This document shows, piece after piece, positions 37,355 to 46,854 of a stretch of DNA of 64,000 nt; position 1 is the stretch's first letter, and the number at the start of each line of letters is the position of its first letter. This DNA is from Actinomadura violacea (GTDB taxonomy: Bacteria; Actinomycetota; Actinomycetes; Streptosporangiales; Streptosporangiaceae), in NCBI RefSeq assembly GCF_017573465.1, contig NZ_JAGEPF010000013.1, positions 1-64,000 of the forward strand, read 5' to 3'. Below the pieces are notes generated by a model, which made no database searches, was not told where the DNA came from, and was given only the letters and a program-made list of their open reading frames with translations. Made by a program: the position numbers and the translations under genes.

Positions 37355-38206
37355 TCAGTGCCCGCCGAGCAGCGAGCCCAGCGACAGGGTGCCGACCTGG
37401 TCCGAGGGCGGCGGGTTCACCCCGAACGACTTGCCGTAGTCGCTGTAGAGCACCGTCACCGAGCCGTTGTCGCCCTGCTTGTCGGTCGCCTTGGACACCA
37501 GCTTGCGCGGCAGGTTCTTGCCGTCCGTCCACAGGTCGAAGTTGATCTTGCCGTTGGCGTGGTCCTTCGGCAGCCAGCCGTCGACCTTCGCACGGGTCTG
37601 GGCGTCGAGGCGGCTCAGCGCGTCCTGGACGGTGACCGTGCCGGCGTAGTGGACGGTCTTGACGCCGTCGATCGTCTCGGTGCCGACCCGGTGCGCGTCC
37701 TTGGAGCCGGTGAACATCTTCGTCTGCTCGGCCGGGTTGACCTTCTCCACCTGGTTCACCAGGTTCTGCACGTCGAAGCCGGTGCGCTGGGACACCTGGT
37801 TCACGTCGATCTTCACCCACGGCTTGCCCCCGCTGACGAACTGCGCGAGCTGCGGCACCTTCGCGTAGAGGGTGTTGTCGGTGAAGATCGCCTGGCCCTT
37901 GGCGCCCGGCACGGTCTGCCCGTTGCGGGTCACGTCGTCGAGCTGCGCGCTGAACTTCAGCGTCGGCTTGAGCCGGAACTGCCCCGTCGCGTGGATCTTG
38001 CCCGACTCCGACCCGGACCCGGTGACGGTCAGGTCGGCCTTGAAGGTGTCCGACCCTGCCGTCTGCTGCGACGATTTCAGCAGCGCCTCGTTGGCGCTCA
38101 GCTTCATGTTCGCGTTCGAGCCCGACCCGTCCCCGTTGCATCCGGACAGGAGGAGCGCGGCGCCCACGGCGGTCCCTCCGGCGGCCACTACCAGTCGTCG
38201 GTTCAT
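37355..38206 (-). CDS. LppX/LprG-like lipoprotein, paralogue
   Basis: 283 aa. Lipobox LSGC with Cys23 after MNRRLVVAAGG. The mature part shares the order of motifs with its neighbour: TLYAKVPQLAQFVSGGKPWVKID, then DGVKTVHYAGT and FDLWTDGKNLPRKL. It is likely a cell-surface lipid-binding or carrier protein, anchored to the outer face of the membrane. The 115-base gap to the next gene is free of obvious terminators, so the pair may be cotranscribed. Confidence 0.85.
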   Translation of the reverse strand: MNRRLVVAAGGTAVGAALLLSGCNGDGSGSNANMKLSANEALLKSSQQTAGSDTFKADLTVTGSGSESGKIHATGQFRLKPTLKFSAQLDDVTRNGQTVPGAKGQAIFTDNTLYAKVPQLAQFVSGGKPWVKIDVNQVSQRTGFDVQNLVNQVEKVNPAEQTKMFTGSKDAHRVGTETIDGVKTVHYAGTVTVQDALSRLDAQTRAKVDGWLPKDHANGKINFDLWTDGKNLPRKLVSKATDKQGDNGSVTVLYSDYGKSFGVNPPPSDQVGTLSLGSLLGGH

Positions 38207-38380
38207 GAGGATTCGGCCTCCCTTGTCGCCCTGCTGGTATCCCCAGTGTGTCGGGACGCTAACGGCGCTACATCCCCCGGTGGTACGAACGGGTCCCCGG
38301 CCGGTACGACCATCGGCGTACCCCGCGCATGGCCGAACGGACGTCCTCCAGAGCGCGCGCGGCGACCGTTTCGCGGGACG

Positions 38381-39259
38381 TCAGCGGTAGGAGCCGAACG
38401 TCATGGAGCCGTCGAACGTGCCGTCGGGCGTGTTCGCGGACAGCCCGATCGACGCCGGCCGGTCCTGCTTGCCGGACCACAGGTCGAGCGAGACGCCGGC
38501 GCCGTCCGGGATCACCTTGCGGATCTCGTCCGCCGACTCCTTCGGCAGCAGGCCGTACACGCTGCCCATCAGCGCCTGCGCGAGGTAGTGGCTGCGGCCG
38601 TTCGCGTCAGGGCCGGTCACGACGTTCCCGGGCACGCCGCGGATGATGTAGGTGAACTGCCGCGGGTCGGACCCGCTCCGCAGCTTCTCCAGCTGCGCGG
38701 CGCTGAGCTTGGACTTCGTCCACTTCGACCCGTCGAAGCCGGACAGCGTGGCGCCGCTGACGATCACCTTCTGGGTGATCTCGCTGAGCGTGCCGCCCTT
38801 CATCGTGTGCGTGACGCCGACCGCGTTCATCGAGAACGACGGCCACAGCTTGATCGTCGCCGTCTCGGACGCCTGCTTGTAGTCGCCGGCCGTCCCGAAC
38901 GTCACCTTCACGCTCGTCTTGCGGACGAACGACCGCAGCTCGGGGCCGGGCTTCGGCGACGGGTTCGCGGCGGTGCCGCCCGGGCCGCCGGTGCGGCCGC
39001 CCGGCGTGCCGGTCCCCGCGCCGCCGCCGGTCCCGGTGCCCGAGCCCGGCGCGCCGGAGGCGGACGGGGTCACCGCGCCCGACGCGGCGCTGTTCGGGTT
39101 CGCGGGGTCCGCCTGCGCCAGCTGCGCGCTCGGCAGCGTGTCACCCGAGTCGTTCGACGACATGACGCCGGTCTTCACCGCCATCAGGATCGCGGTGGGG
39201 ACGACGGCCACGGCCGTGACGGCGGAGACGGCGATGATCCGGTCGGTTCGGCGCTTCAC
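38381..39259 (-). CDS. Membrane-anchored protein with LppX-like C-terminal domain
   Basis: 292 aa, GTG start. The N-terminal segment IIAVSAVTAVAVVPTAILMA (8-27) is a signal anchor without a lipobox Cys. A Gly/Thr/Pro-rich linker (about 55-105) leads to a domain of about 185 residues with KLWPSFSMNAVGVTH, YIIRGVPGNVV and a final FDGSMTFGSYR. The order of strands and the ending resemble the two lipoproteins next door, but identity is low. I regard it as a diverged third member of the group; function unknown. Confidence 0.65.
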   Translation of the reverse strand: MKRRTDRIIAVSAVTAVAVVPTAILMAVKTGVMSSNDSGDTLPSAQLAQADPANPNSAASGAVTPSASGAPGSGTGTGGGAGTGTPGGRTGGPGGTAANPSPKPGPELRSFVRKTSVKVTFGTAGDYKQASETATIKLWPSFSMNAVGVTHTMKGGTLSEITQKVIVSGATLSGFDGSKWTKSKLSAAQLEKLRSGSDPRQFTYIIRGVPGNVVTGPDANGRSHYLAQALMGSVYGLLPKESADEIRKVIPDGAGVSLDLWSGKQDRPASIGLSANTPDGTFDGSMTFGSYR

Positions 39260-39409
39260 AGGGACGATTCAACACCAAGCACACCAATCGCCACAAAACA
39301 ATCAGTCCAATAGGTCTGTCCTGTTGCGGTCAGTGGATGCGGTATCTCGCAGGTCAGCGGCATAATCGGGCGCCCGCCGCAGCCCCCGGTGGAGCGCCGG
39401 GTACCGGCG

Positions 39410-40930
39410 TCAGGCCAGGCGGTCCCGGAGCACGGACTTGCGGATCTTCCCGGTGCCGGTGCGCGGCAGCGCGTCGACGTACTCGATCCGCCGCGGCGTC
39501 TTGAACCCGGCCAGCCGCGCCCGGCACGCGCCGATCAGCTCCTCGTCCGCCGGCCGCTCGCCGTCCGGCACGATCACCGCGCACACCGTCTGGCCCCAGC
39601 GCGGATCCGGCAGCCCCACCACGGCGACCTCGCCGACGCCCGGGACCGTGCGCAGCACGTCCTCCACCTCGCGCGACGAGACGTTCTCGCCGCCGGTGAC
39701 GATCACGTCCTTGAGGCGGTCCACCAGGTAGAGGTAGCCGTCCGCGTCGACGCGGCCGACGTCGCCGGTGCGGAACCAGTCCCCCGCGAACGCCTCCGCG
39801 GTCGCCTCCGGATCGTCCCAGTATCCGGGCGTCACCTGCGCGCCCCGCACGACGACCTCCCCGACCGTCCCCGGCGGGACCGGCGCCCCGCCCTCACCGA
39901 TCACGCCGATCTCGACGCCGTCCGCGGGACGCCCCGCCGACGCGGCCAGCTCGGGCCTGGACGCGATCGCGGTGCGGTGGTCGTCCGGCGACAGGAACGT
40001 CGCGTTTCCCGACAGCTCCGTCATGCCGAAGCCCTGATTCAGGTCGCAACCCAGCACGTCGTGGACGCGGCGCAGCAGCGGAACCGGCATCGGCGCCGAC
40101 CCGTACGACACCACCCGAAGCGCGCCGCGCAGCACTTCCAGCGCCGCCGGACCGTCCGCCAGGTGCGCGAGCAGATCCTCGATCATCGTCGGGGCCAGCG
40201 ACACGTTCGTGACGCCGTGCCGTCGCGCCGCCTCCACCAGGTCCGCCGGACGGAACCGGCGCATCACCACCGCATGCCGCCCGAACAGGTGATGCAGCAT
40301 CACCTGGTAGCCAGCCACATGGCACAACGGGAACGGCGTGCAGAACACGTCACCGGGACGGACCGGCCGCCCCGACGCCGACACCCCGAGGCCCGCGAGC
40401 AGGCTCCCGTGCGTCAGCCGCACCCCCTTGGGGCGGCCCGTCGTCCCGCTGGTGTACATCAGCCACGCGACCTTGTCCGGCCCGGACGCAGCGCCGGGCG
40501 GGCGCGCGGGCGCGTCCCACGGCAGGTCGGAGATGGGGACGAGCGGAGGATGGCCGGCGCCGAGCTCCCCCTCGTCCGCGAGCCTGCCGAGCAGGTCCGG
40601 CTCACCGAGGACGAGCGACACGCCGCTGCGCGCGATCTGGTCCGCCCACTCGCGCGGATGCAGCCGCTGGTTGAGCGGCACCAGGACCCGGCCGTCCCGC
40701 GGAACCCCGTAGTACGCGGCCACGTACTCCAGCCGGTTGTGCGCCAGCAGCGCCACCCGCGCCCCGGTCGGGCACCGCTCCCCCAGATGGGCGCTCAGCG
40801 CGTCCGTCCGCGCGCGCAGCTCCCGGAACGTCCATGTCGTGCCGTCCACCGACAGCGCCGGAGCGTCCGGGGCGGCCTCCGCCGCGGTGTCGAGCACGTC
40901 GTACAGCCGGCGCGGCGATCCGCCCATCAC
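39410..40930 (-). CDS. Acyl-CoA synthetase-like AMP-binding enzyme
   Basis: Class I adenylate-forming enzyme, 506 aa, which would activate a carboxylic acid as acyl-AMP and then acyl-CoA. Motifs: the P-loop MYTSGTTGRPKGV (about 178-190), NQGFGMTEL (A5), TGDVGRVDADGYLYLVDRLKD (A7-A8) and the catalytic Lys in PRTGTGKIRK (A10). The chain length or type of acid cannot be read. GTG at 40930 and ATG at 40927 are both near AGGAGAG. It stands between the lipoproteins and rplA, transcribed in the same direction. Confidence 0.9.
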   Translation of the reverse strand: MMGGSPRRLYDVLDTAAEAAPDAPALSVDGTTWTFRELRARTDALSAHLGERCPTGARVALLAHNRLEYVAAYYGVPRDGRVLVPLNQRLHPREWADQIARSGVSLVLGEPDLLGRLADEGELGAGHPPLVPISDLPWDAPARPPGAASGPDKVAWLMYTSGTTGRPKGVRLTHGSLLAGLGVSASGRPVRPGDVFCTPFPLCHVAGYQVMLHHLFGRHAVVMRRFRPADLVEAARRHGVTNVSLAPTMIEDLLAHLADGPAALEVLRGALRVVSYGSAPMPVPLLRRVHDVLGCDLNQGFGMTELSGNATFLSPDDHRTAIASRPELAASAGRPADGVEIGVIGEGGAPVPPGTVGEVVVRGAQVTPGYWDDPEATAEAFAGDWFRTGDVGRVDADGYLYLVDRLKDVIVTGGENVSSREVEDVLRTVPGVGEVAVVGLPDPRWGQTVCAVIVPDGERPADEELIGACRARLAGFKTPRRIEYVDALPRTGTGKIRKSVLRDRLA

Positions 40931-41020
40931 GCCCCTCTCCTCGGCATCCGGCGACGCAATCTACCGGCCGGACGCTCCCGCCCGGCCGGCTCGCGCCCGC
41001 TCAGCGGAACGGACCCCGGA

Positions 41021-41059
41021 AACGCGGCAGGGCGCCTCCCGAAGGAGACGCCCTGCCGT
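41021..41059 (-). terminator. rplKA operon terminator
   Basis: A stem of about 15 bp with a TTCG-type loop (outer arms 41025-41034 and 41049-41058) lies 36 bases after rplA, followed on the minus strand by GCGTTTCC. Confidence 0.75.
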
Positions 41060-41094
41060 CATGCCCGTTTCACGCGCCGGGCGGGAAGCCCGGA

Positions 41095-41811
41095 TCAGGC
41101 CTCGTCGAGCTCCGCGGTGAGGTTGCGGACCGCGTTCGGGTCGACGGGGATGCTCGGCCCCATCGAGGTCGTCAGCGCGGCCTTCTTCACGTACCGGCCC
41201 TTCGCCGCGGACGGCTTGAGCCGCTGGATCTCCTCGACCGCCGCCGCGTAGTTCTCCACCAGCTGGCGCTCGTCGAACGACGCCTTGCCGATGATGAAGT
41301 GCAGGTTCGCGTGCCGGTCGACCCGGAACTCGATCTTGCCGCCCTTGATGTCGGTGACGGCCTTGGCCACGTCCATCGTCACGGTGCCGGTCTTCGGGTT
41401 CGGCATCAGGCCGCGCGGGCCGAGCACCCGCCCGAGCCGGCCGACCTTGCCCATCTGGTCCGGCGTCGCCACGACCGCGTCGAACTCCAGGAAACCGCCC
41501 TGGATCCGCTCGATCATGTCGTCCGACCCGACCAGGTCGGCGCCGGCCTCGCGGGCCTCCTCGGCCTTCGCGCCGCCCGCGAACACCAGCACGCGGGCCG
41601 TCTTGCCGGTGCCGTGCGGCAGGTTGACGGTGCCGCGCACCATCTGGTCCGCCTTGCGCGGGTCGACACCGAGCCGCAGCGCGACCTCGACGGTCGCGTC
41701 GAACTTGGTGACGGAGGTCTCCCTGGCCAGCTTGACGGCCTCGACCGGGCTGTACAGCCGGTCCCGGTCGATCTTCTCGGCCGCCGCGCGGTAGCCCTTG
41801 CTGCGCTTCAT
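41095..41811 (-). CDS. rplA: 50S ribosomal protein L1
   Basis: L1, 238 aa, forms the mobile L1 stalk and is known in other bacteria to repress the L11-L1 operon. The ATG start gives [20 protein letters not shown]; upstream in-frame sequence belongs to the gap. Diagnostic blocks are [17 protein letters not shown] and the C-terminal [11 protein letters not shown]. It follows rplK by 61 bases. Confidence 0.97.
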   Translation of the reverse strand: MKRSKGYRAAAEKIDRDRLYSPVEAVKLARETSVTKFDATVEVALRLGVDPRKADQMVRGTVNLPHGTGKTARVLVFAGGAKAEEAREAGADLVGSDDMIERIQGGFLEFDAVVATPDQMGKVGRLGRVLGPRGLMPNPKTGTVTMDVAKAVTDIKGGKIEFRVDRHANLHFIIGKASFDERQLVENYAAAVEEIQRLKPSAAKGRYVKKAALTTSMGPSIPVDPNAVRNLTAELDEA

Positions 41812-41872
41812 GCTCGTTCCTCCAAGGAACTCGTGGTACGGGCCGCGCCCGGCCCTGCCACTGGGTGGTGAA

Positions 41873-42301
41873 CTACTTGACCTCGATGCCCATCGACCGG
41901 GCGGTGCCCGCGACGATCTTCTCCGCGGCCGCCAGGTCCTTGGCGTTGAGGTCGGGCATCTTGGTCGTGGCGATCTCGCGGATCTGGTCCGCGGTGACCG
42001 AGCCGACCTTGGTCTTGTGCGGCTCGCCGCTGCCCTTCTCCACACCGGCGGCCTTCAGGATCAGCTGCGCGGCGGGCGGGGTCTTGGTGACGAACGTGAA
42101 CGACCGGTCCTCGTAGATGGTGATCTCTACGGGGATGACGTTGCCGCGCTGGGACTCCGTCGCAGCGTTGTACTGCTTGCAGAAGTCCATGATGTTGACG
42201 CCGTGCGGGCCGAGTGCGGTACCGACCGGCGGCGCCGGCGTCGCGGCGCCCGCGTTGAGCTGCACCTTGACGAGCGCGGCGATCTTCTTCTTCGGAGGCA
42301 T
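41873..42301 (-). CDS. rplK: 50S ribosomal protein L11
   Basis: L11, 142 aa, GTPase-associated centre protein and thiopeptide target. It begins [31 protein letters not shown]. The Pro-rich loop that contacts thiostrepton is unchanged. The C-terminal domain ends [15 protein letters not shown]. It lies in the order nusG-rplK-rplA. Confidence 0.97.
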   Translation of the reverse strand: MPPKKKIAALVKVQLNAGAATPAPPVGTALGPHGVNIMDFCKQYNAATESQRGNVIPVEITIYEDRSFTFVTKTPPAAQLILKAAGVEKGSGEPHKTKVGSVTADQIREIATTKMPDLNAKDLAAAEKIVAGTARSMGIEVK

Positions 42302-42402
42302 GCAAACCCCTATGTCCCGTTTGATGTGGACCCCGACTCCCGCTCGGCGGGCAACACGGCGGCGGGACTCGTCCGCCGTGTAGGGATCACCGGAAACTCA
42401 TG

Positions 42403-42418
42403 CCCCGCTCGCGCGGGG
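42403..42418 (-). terminator. Hairpin after nusG
   Basis: A 6-bp GC stem with a TCGC-type loop lies just after the nusG stop, with GAGTTTCC downstream. It is probably a weak or partial terminator. A second inverted repeat (42354-42362 with 42373-42381) is found in the rplK leader. Confidence 0.4.
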
Positions 42419-42425
42419 AGGTACG

Positions 42426-43349
42426 TCAGATCTTGGAGACCTGGTTGAAGCTCAGCTCGACCGGGGTCTCCCGGCCGAAGATCGAGACCAGCACCTTGAG
42501 CTTCTGCTGCTCGGCGTTGATCTCGTTGACGGTCGCGGGGAGGGTGGCGAACGGGCCGTCCATGACGGTGACCGACTCGCCGACCTCGAAGTCGACGGTG
42601 GCGGCGACCTTGGCCTGCTCCTTGGCCTTGGTGACGCCCTCCTCCGGCTCGGGCGCCAGCAGGTTGGCGACCTCGTCCAGGCTCAGCGGGGACGGCTTGT
42701 TCAGCAGGCCGACGAACCCGGTCACGCCCGGCGTGTTGCGGACCGCGGCCCACGACTCGTCGGTCAGCTCCATCCGGACGAGGATGTAGCCCGGCAGGAC
42801 CTTCTCGTTGACCTTCTGCCGCTTGCCGCCCTTGATCTCGGTCACCTCGTGCTGGGGGACCTCGATCTGGAAGATGTAGTCCTCCATGTTGAGGGTCTGG
42901 GTGCGGGTCTCGATGTTGGTCTTGACCCGGTTCTCGTACCCCGCGTAGGAGTGCACGACGTACCAGTCGCCCGGCTGGAGGCGGAGCTGCATCTTGAAGT
43001 CGGCGTACGGGTCGGCGGGCGGCTCGGCCGCGGCCTCCTCGTCCTCTTCACCCTCGTCGCCGGACTCCTCCGACTCGCCCTCCTCGGCGGCGGGCACGTC
43101 GGCGGCGTCCGTGCCCTCGACGGCTTCCGCGCCCTCGACGGCCTCGGCGAGGTCGGCGGCGTCCGCGGCGGCGCCGGGCGCGACGCCCTCGCCCTCGAGC
43201 TTCTCGTCCGCGGGCTCGGCCTCGCCGGCGGCGACGGCGGCCTCGGCCGCGTCCTCGGCGGGCTCGGCCGCCTGGCCGGCCGCAGCAGCCGCGGCGGACT
43301 GGGCCTCGTCAACGGCCTCGTCGTAGGGCGGCTGTGAGGGCTCGGACAC
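42426..43349 (-). CDS. nusG: Transcription elongation/antitermination factor NusG
   Basis: NusG, 307 aa, links RNA polymerase to Rho and to ribosomal S10. Residues 1 to about 120 are an Ala/Glu/Asp-rich acidic extension found in actinobacterial NusG. The NGN domain begins [21 protein letters not shown] and includes [15 protein letters not shown]. The KOW domain is [21 protein letters not shown] to the C-terminus. It follows secE by about 100 bases. Confidence 0.97.
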   Translation of the reverse strand: MSEPSQPPYDEAVDEAQSAAAAAAGQAAEPAEDAAEAAVAAGEAEPADEKLEGEGVAPGAAADAADLAEAVEGAEAVEGTDAADVPAAEEGESEESGDEGEEDEEAAAEPPADPYADFKMQLRLQPGDWYVVHSYAGYENRVKTNIETRTQTLNMEDYIFQIEVPQHEVTEIKGGKRQKVNEKVLPGYILVRMELTDESWAAVRNTPGVTGFVGLLNKPSPLSLDEVANLLAPEPEEGVTKAKEQAKVAATVDFEVGESVTVMDGPFATLPATVNEINAEQQKLKVLVSIFGRETPVELSFNQVSKI

Positions 43350-43449
43350 GGTGACTCTCTCTCCGGACGGTGTGCGGTGATGGATTTACGGTGCTGCCTT
43401 GCGGGTGGTGCCGCCGGGCCGGGCGCGACGGTCGCCGCGCGCGCCGGTC

Positions 43450-43698
43450 TCAGCCGAAGATCTTGTAGATCCCCTGCTGCAGTCCGTAGTCGAACCCGGA
43501 CACGATCGCGACCATGATCAGCACGAACACCAGCGACACGGTGGTGTAGGTGACCAGCTCACGGCGGGTCGGCCAGATGACCTTGCGCAGCTCGGCGATG
43601 ACCTGGCGCACGAACAGCGCCGGGGTGGTCCGCTTGGGGGCGGACTTCCCCTTGCCTTCGTCCTTGGCCGCGGCCTCGCCGCGCGTCTCAGTCGCCAT
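43450..43698 (-). CDS. secE: Preprotein translocase subunit SecE
   Basis: SecE, 82 aa, the small membrane clamp of SecYEG. The Lys/Ala-rich N-terminus leads to the amphipathic block VRQVIAELRKVIWPTRRELVTYT, followed by one membrane segment (VSLVFVLIMVAIVSGFDYGL). The secE-nusG-rplK-rplA order is conserved across bacteria. Confidence 0.97.
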   Translation of the reverse strand: MATETRGEAAAKDEGKGKSAPKRTTPALFVRQVIAELRKVIWPTRRELVTYTTVSLVFVLIMVAIVSGFDYGLQQGIYKIFG

Positions 43699-43820
43699 TG
43701 CCGCCGTTCACCTCATAGGTCGTGTTCCAACCACCCAGTGGTTGTCGCGCGAACCCGCGTCGCGGGACGCCACGGCGGGCGCCGTGGCGCGGCCGGCACC
43801 GGTGCGCGCACCGCACCTCG

Positions 43821-43893
43821 CAGGGCAGGAGGGACTCGAACCCCCAACCGCCGGTTTTGGAGACCGGAGCTCTACCAATTGAGCCACTGCCCT
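43821..43893 (-). tRNA. tRNA-Trp (anticodon CCA)
   Basis: A 73-base cloverleaf on the minus strand. The acceptor pair AGGGCAG/CTGCCCT, the D arm GCTC/GAGC and the anticodon stem CCGGT/ACCGG with loop CTCCAAA give anticodon CCA. The T arm contains GGTTCGAGTCC. CCA is not encoded at the 3' end. tRNA-Trp immediately before secE is the usual actinobacterial location. Confidence 0.95.
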
Positions 43894-44148
43894 TCATTCT
43901 CCGGTTAAGGAGAACACCCGGCCGCGGGACCGGGTCGGTGCCGTGCCCCAGCTTACGACCTCTTGGGGATGCCCGTGTGCGGACAGGGTCGTATACCGGT
44001 GACGCGTCACTAGGGAGGTGAGTCTACGTCGCCGAGCGCCCCGCGTCGAACCGGATCCCGCGGAACGCCGCGCCGCCGCGGCGAAGGCCGTCCCACCGGC
44101 GCTGATATATCGCTCTGGTCATGGCCTCGCTTCTGTAACGATAGGGAT

Positions 44149-45354
44149 ATGAGCATCGACCGTCCTCGCATCTCCAAGCGCATCGCCGCGATATCCGAGT
44201 CCGCAACGCTGGCCGTGGACGCCAAGGCCAAGGCCCTGAAGGCGGCGGGCCGCCCGGTCATCGGCTTCGGCGCGGGCGAGCCCGACTTCCCGACCCCGGA
44301 CTACATCGTCGAGGCGGCGGTGACCGCCTGCCGGGTGCCGCGCTTCCACAAGTACACGCCGGCGGGCGGGCTGCCCGAGCTGCGCGCCGCCATCGCCGAG
44401 AAGACCGAGCGGGACTCCGGCTACAAGGTGGACGCCTCGCAGGTCCTGGTGACCAACGGCGGCAAGCAGGCGGTGTACGAGGCGTTCGCGGCGCTGCTGG
44501 ACCCGGGCGACGAGGTGCTCGTCCCGACCCCCTACTGGACGACCTACCCCGAGTCGATCAAGCTGGCGGGCGGCGTCCCGGTGGACGTCGTCGCCGACGA
44601 GACCACCGGCTACAAGGTGAGCGTCGAGCAGCTGGAGTCGGCCCGCACCGACCGGACGAAGGTGCTGCTGTTCGTCTCGCCGTCCAACCCGACGGGCGCG
44701 GTCTACTCGCGTGACGAGATCGAGGCGATCGGCCGCTGGGCCGACGAGCACGGCCTCTGGGTCATCACCGACGAGATCTACGAGCACCTGGTGTACGGCG
44801 GCGCCGAGTTCCACTCGATGCCCGTCGTCGTGCCGGAGCTGGCCGACCGCACGCTGGTGCTGAACGGCGTGGCGAAGACGTACGCGATGACCGGCTGGCG
44901 GGTGGGCTGGCTGATCGGCCCCGCGGACGTGGTGAAGGCCGCCGCGAACATGCAGTCGCACGCGACGTCGAACGTGGCGAACGTCTCGCAGGCCGCGGCG
45001 CTCGCCGCGGTGACCGGCGACCTGTCGGCGGTGGCGGAGATGCGCAAGGCGTTCGACCGGCGCCGCCAGACGATCGTGAAGATGCTGAACGAGATCCCCG
45101 GCGTCGTCTGCCCGGAGCCGGAGGGCGCGTTCTACGCCTACCCGTCGGTGAAGGCGCTGCTCGGCAAGGAGATCCGCGGCTGGCGCCCGGAGACGTCGGT
45201 GGAGCTGGCGTCGCTGATCCTGGAGGAGGCCGAGGTCGCGCTGGTGCCCGGCGAGGCGTTCGGCACCCCCGGCTACTTCCGCCTCTCCTACGCCCTCGGC
45301 GACGACGACCTCGTCGAAGGCGTCTCCCGCGTGGCGAAGCTCCTCTCCGAGTAG
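44149..45354 (+). CDS. aspC: Pyridoxal-phosphate aspartate aminotransferase
   Basis: Class I aminotransferase, 401 aa, expected to interconvert aspartate and 2-oxoglutarate with oxaloacetate and glutamate. Signature residues are [21 protein letters not shown] (Asn contacts PLP), [10 protein letters not shown] (Asp and Tyr), Lys243 in [16 protein letters not shown] (Schiff base) and the C-terminal [11 protein letters not shown] (substrate Arg). AGGG precedes the ATG. It diverges from tRNA-Trp. Some homologues are prephenate aminotransferases, so activity could be broader. Confidence 0.92.
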   Translation: MSIDRPRISKRIAAISESATLAVDAKAKALKAAGRPVIGFGAGEPDFPTPDYIVEAAVTACRVPRFHKYTPAGGLPELRAAIAEKTERDSGYKVDASQVLVTNGGKQAVYEAFAALLDPGDEVLVPTPYWTTYPESIKLAGGVPVDVVADETTGYKVSVEQLESARTDRTKVLLFVSPSNPTGAVYSRDEIEAIGRWADEHGLWVITDEIYEHLVYGGAEFHSMPVVVPELADRTLVLNGVAKTYAMTGWRVGWLIGPADVVKAAANMQSHATSNVANVSQAAALAAVTGDLSAVAEMRKAFDRRRQTIVKMLNEIPGVVCPEPEGAFYAYPSVKALLGKEIRGWRPETSVELASLILEEAEVALVPGEAFGTPGYFRLSYALGDDDLVEGVSRVAKLLSE

Positions 45355-45385
45355 TCCAGGGAGCCCCGGCGAGCGGGGGCTGAGG

Positions 45386-45437
45386 CTTGAATGGGGACGG
45401 CCCCGAGGCTTTCGCCTCGGGGCCGTCCCCATTCAAG
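45386..45437. terminator. 24-bp perfect hairpin after aspC
   Basis: Arms 45386-45409 and 45414-45437 are perfect complements with a TTTC loop. It separates the convergent aspC and the membrane protein gene at 45509. It has no T-run on either side, so it would act as a stem barrier or protect RNA ends rather than as a textbook terminator. Confidence 0.6.
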
Positions 45438-45438
45438 G

Positions 45439-45505
45439 ACGCTCCGGCGGGGGGGTGTCCTGGCGGCCCCTCTCCGCCATTCGAGGACGTCCCCGCCGGA
45501 GCGTG
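45439..45505. repeat. Second inverted repeat after aspC
   Basis: ACGCTCCGGCGGGG near 45439-45452 is complementary to the sequence at 45492-45505. The inner part also folds (GTCCT-GGCGG with CCGCC-AGGAC). Together with the adjacent 24-bp hairpin it makes a structured region of about 120 bases. Confidence 0.6.
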
Positions 45506-45508
45506 GTC

Positions 45509-46261
45509 TCAGGGGCGGACGCCTTCGGCGATGCGCATGAGCTGCTCCTTCGCGGTGCCGCCGGCGGTGACGGTGACGCCGGTGCCGGGTTTGGCGATCC
45601 AGGAGACCTGGCGTCCGGAGCCGGGGCGGTCGCCGGTGAGGGCGGGCATGCCGCGGACGGTGGTGCGGCGCGGGACACCGCCGGGGGCGAGGTCGGCCAG
45701 GCCGACGCCGCCGGCCTTGACCAGGGCGATCTGCACCCAGCCGGCCGTCCCGCCCCATTTGCAGGTGGTGGTGCGGTGCGCGGGGTCGCCGGTGACGGTG
45801 CAGGGCCCGGCGGCGGTGAGGCCGCCCGGCAGGTAGGTGACCCAGTGCGGGAGCTTCACGGTGGCGCCGGGGCCGCCGGGCCGGTCGTCCCCGCCGCCGT
45901 CGGCGCCGCCGGTCTTCGGATGCGCGGACGGCTTCGGCGTGGTTCCCGCCTCGGGCCTCCCCTCAGGCGACGGGGACGCGGGGAGGCCCGAGGCGGGCCG
46001 CCGTTCCGGCTGCTCGAGGATCGCGGGCCCGCCCGTGGGGCGGGAGGTCGCGGAGTCCCCGGCAGGTGTGGCCCGGAACGACTGGTAGGTGGGCACCAGG
46101 GCGAGGGCGGCGACGGACGCGGCGGCGACGCCGACGGTGGCGCGGATCCGGTTCGTGCGGCGCCGGTGGCGGCGCCGCACGTCGGCCACGAGCGAGGACG
46201 GCGCGGCCGTCCCGGCCACCTGCTCGGCCATGGCCGCGCGCAGTTCGCTCTCCAGGTCCAT
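45509..46261 (-). CDS. Membrane protein paired with the SigE-type sigma factor
   Basis: 250 aa. Short cytoplasmic N-terminus (MDLESELRAAMAEQVAG), one membrane segment at about 42-60 (ATVGVAAASVAALALVPTY), a Pro/Ser/Gly-rich linker and an outer domain with two Cys (GPCTVTG and TTCKWGG) that may form a disulfide. The gene follows the sigma gene by 3 bases. In this arrangement such proteins are candidate regulators of the sigma factor; there is no zinc anti-sigma motif. No family recognised with confidence. Confidence 0.75.
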   Translation of the reverse strand: MDLESELRAAMAEQVAGTAAPSSLVADVRRRHRRRTNRIRATVGVAAASVAALALVPTYQSFRATPAGDSATSRPTGGPAILEQPERRPASGLPASPSPEGRPEAGTTPKPSAHPKTGGADGGGDDRPGGPGATVKLPHWVTYLPGGLTAAGPCTVTGDPAHRTTTCKWGGTAGWVQIALVKAGGVGLADLAPGGVPRRTTVRGMPALTGDRPGSGRQVSWIAKPGTGVTVTAGGTAKEQLMRIAEGVRP

Positions 46262-46264
46262 CGT

Positions 46265-46774
46265 TCAGCTCCCCAGTGGCGCCAGGTTCGCGCCGAGTCG
46301 CTCCCGGAGCCTGGCGAGTCCCCGGGAGGCTTGGCTCTTGACGGTGCCGACCGAGCAGCCGAGCACCCGCGCGGTCTCCGCCTCCGAGAGGTCCTCCCAG
46401 AAGCGCAGCACGAGCACCGCCCGCTGCCGGGCGCCGAGTCTGCGCAGTTCGTCCATGAGCGTCCCCCTCAGCTCGACGGCGTGGGTGCCCGAGTGCGCGG
46501 GCGTCTCGGGCGGCCTCTCCATGTGGATCTCCCGCAGCACCTTCCACCGCCGGGACCGGCTGATCACCAGGTTGACCAGGATCCGGCGGACGTAGGGCTC
46601 GGGATCGGTGTCGGCGTCCAGCCGTCCCCAGTGCCGGTACGCCTTCTCCAGCGCGGTCTGCAGGATGTCCTCGGCGTCCTGCCGGGCACCGCACATCAGC
46701 GAGGCGGTGCGCAGCAGGGCATCGCCGCGTTCCGCCACGAACTCAACGAACGACTCGTCGTCTCGACGCCCCAC
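46265..46774 (-). CDS. SigE-family ECF sigma factor
   Basis: 169 aa from the GTG at 46774, preceded by CGGAG. Region 2: FVEFVAERGDALLRTASLMCG, then DAEDILQTALEKAYRHWGRL and PEPYVRRILVNLVISRSRR. Region 4: LGARQRAVLVLRFWEDLSEAETARVLGCSVGTVKSQASRGLARLRE. This is the actinobacterial SigE-type branch. The upstream LPKTG-repeat gene ends 80 bases before it and the membrane partner begins 3 bases after it, so the three genes probably form one operon. Confidence 0.92.
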   Translation of the reverse strand: MGRRDDESFVEFVAERGDALLRTASLMCGARQDAEDILQTALEKAYRHWGRLDADTDPEPYVRRILVNLVISRSRRWKVLREIHMERPPETPAHSGTHAVELRGTLMDELRRLGARQRAVLVLRFWEDLSEAETARVLGCSVGTVKSQASRGLARLRERLGANLAPLGS

Positions 46775-46854
46775 TGTGCTCCGTCCGGGTGGAGGGGATC
46801 CCGCGTCCTGGGCGGACGGCCCCGCGCCTGGCCGTCCGCCCGGGTCTTGTCGTG

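Noticed and set aside
43399-43908. A frame across the secE/tRNA-Trp region on the plus strand
   Set aside because: It runs through a tRNA gene and opposite secE; no ribosome site.
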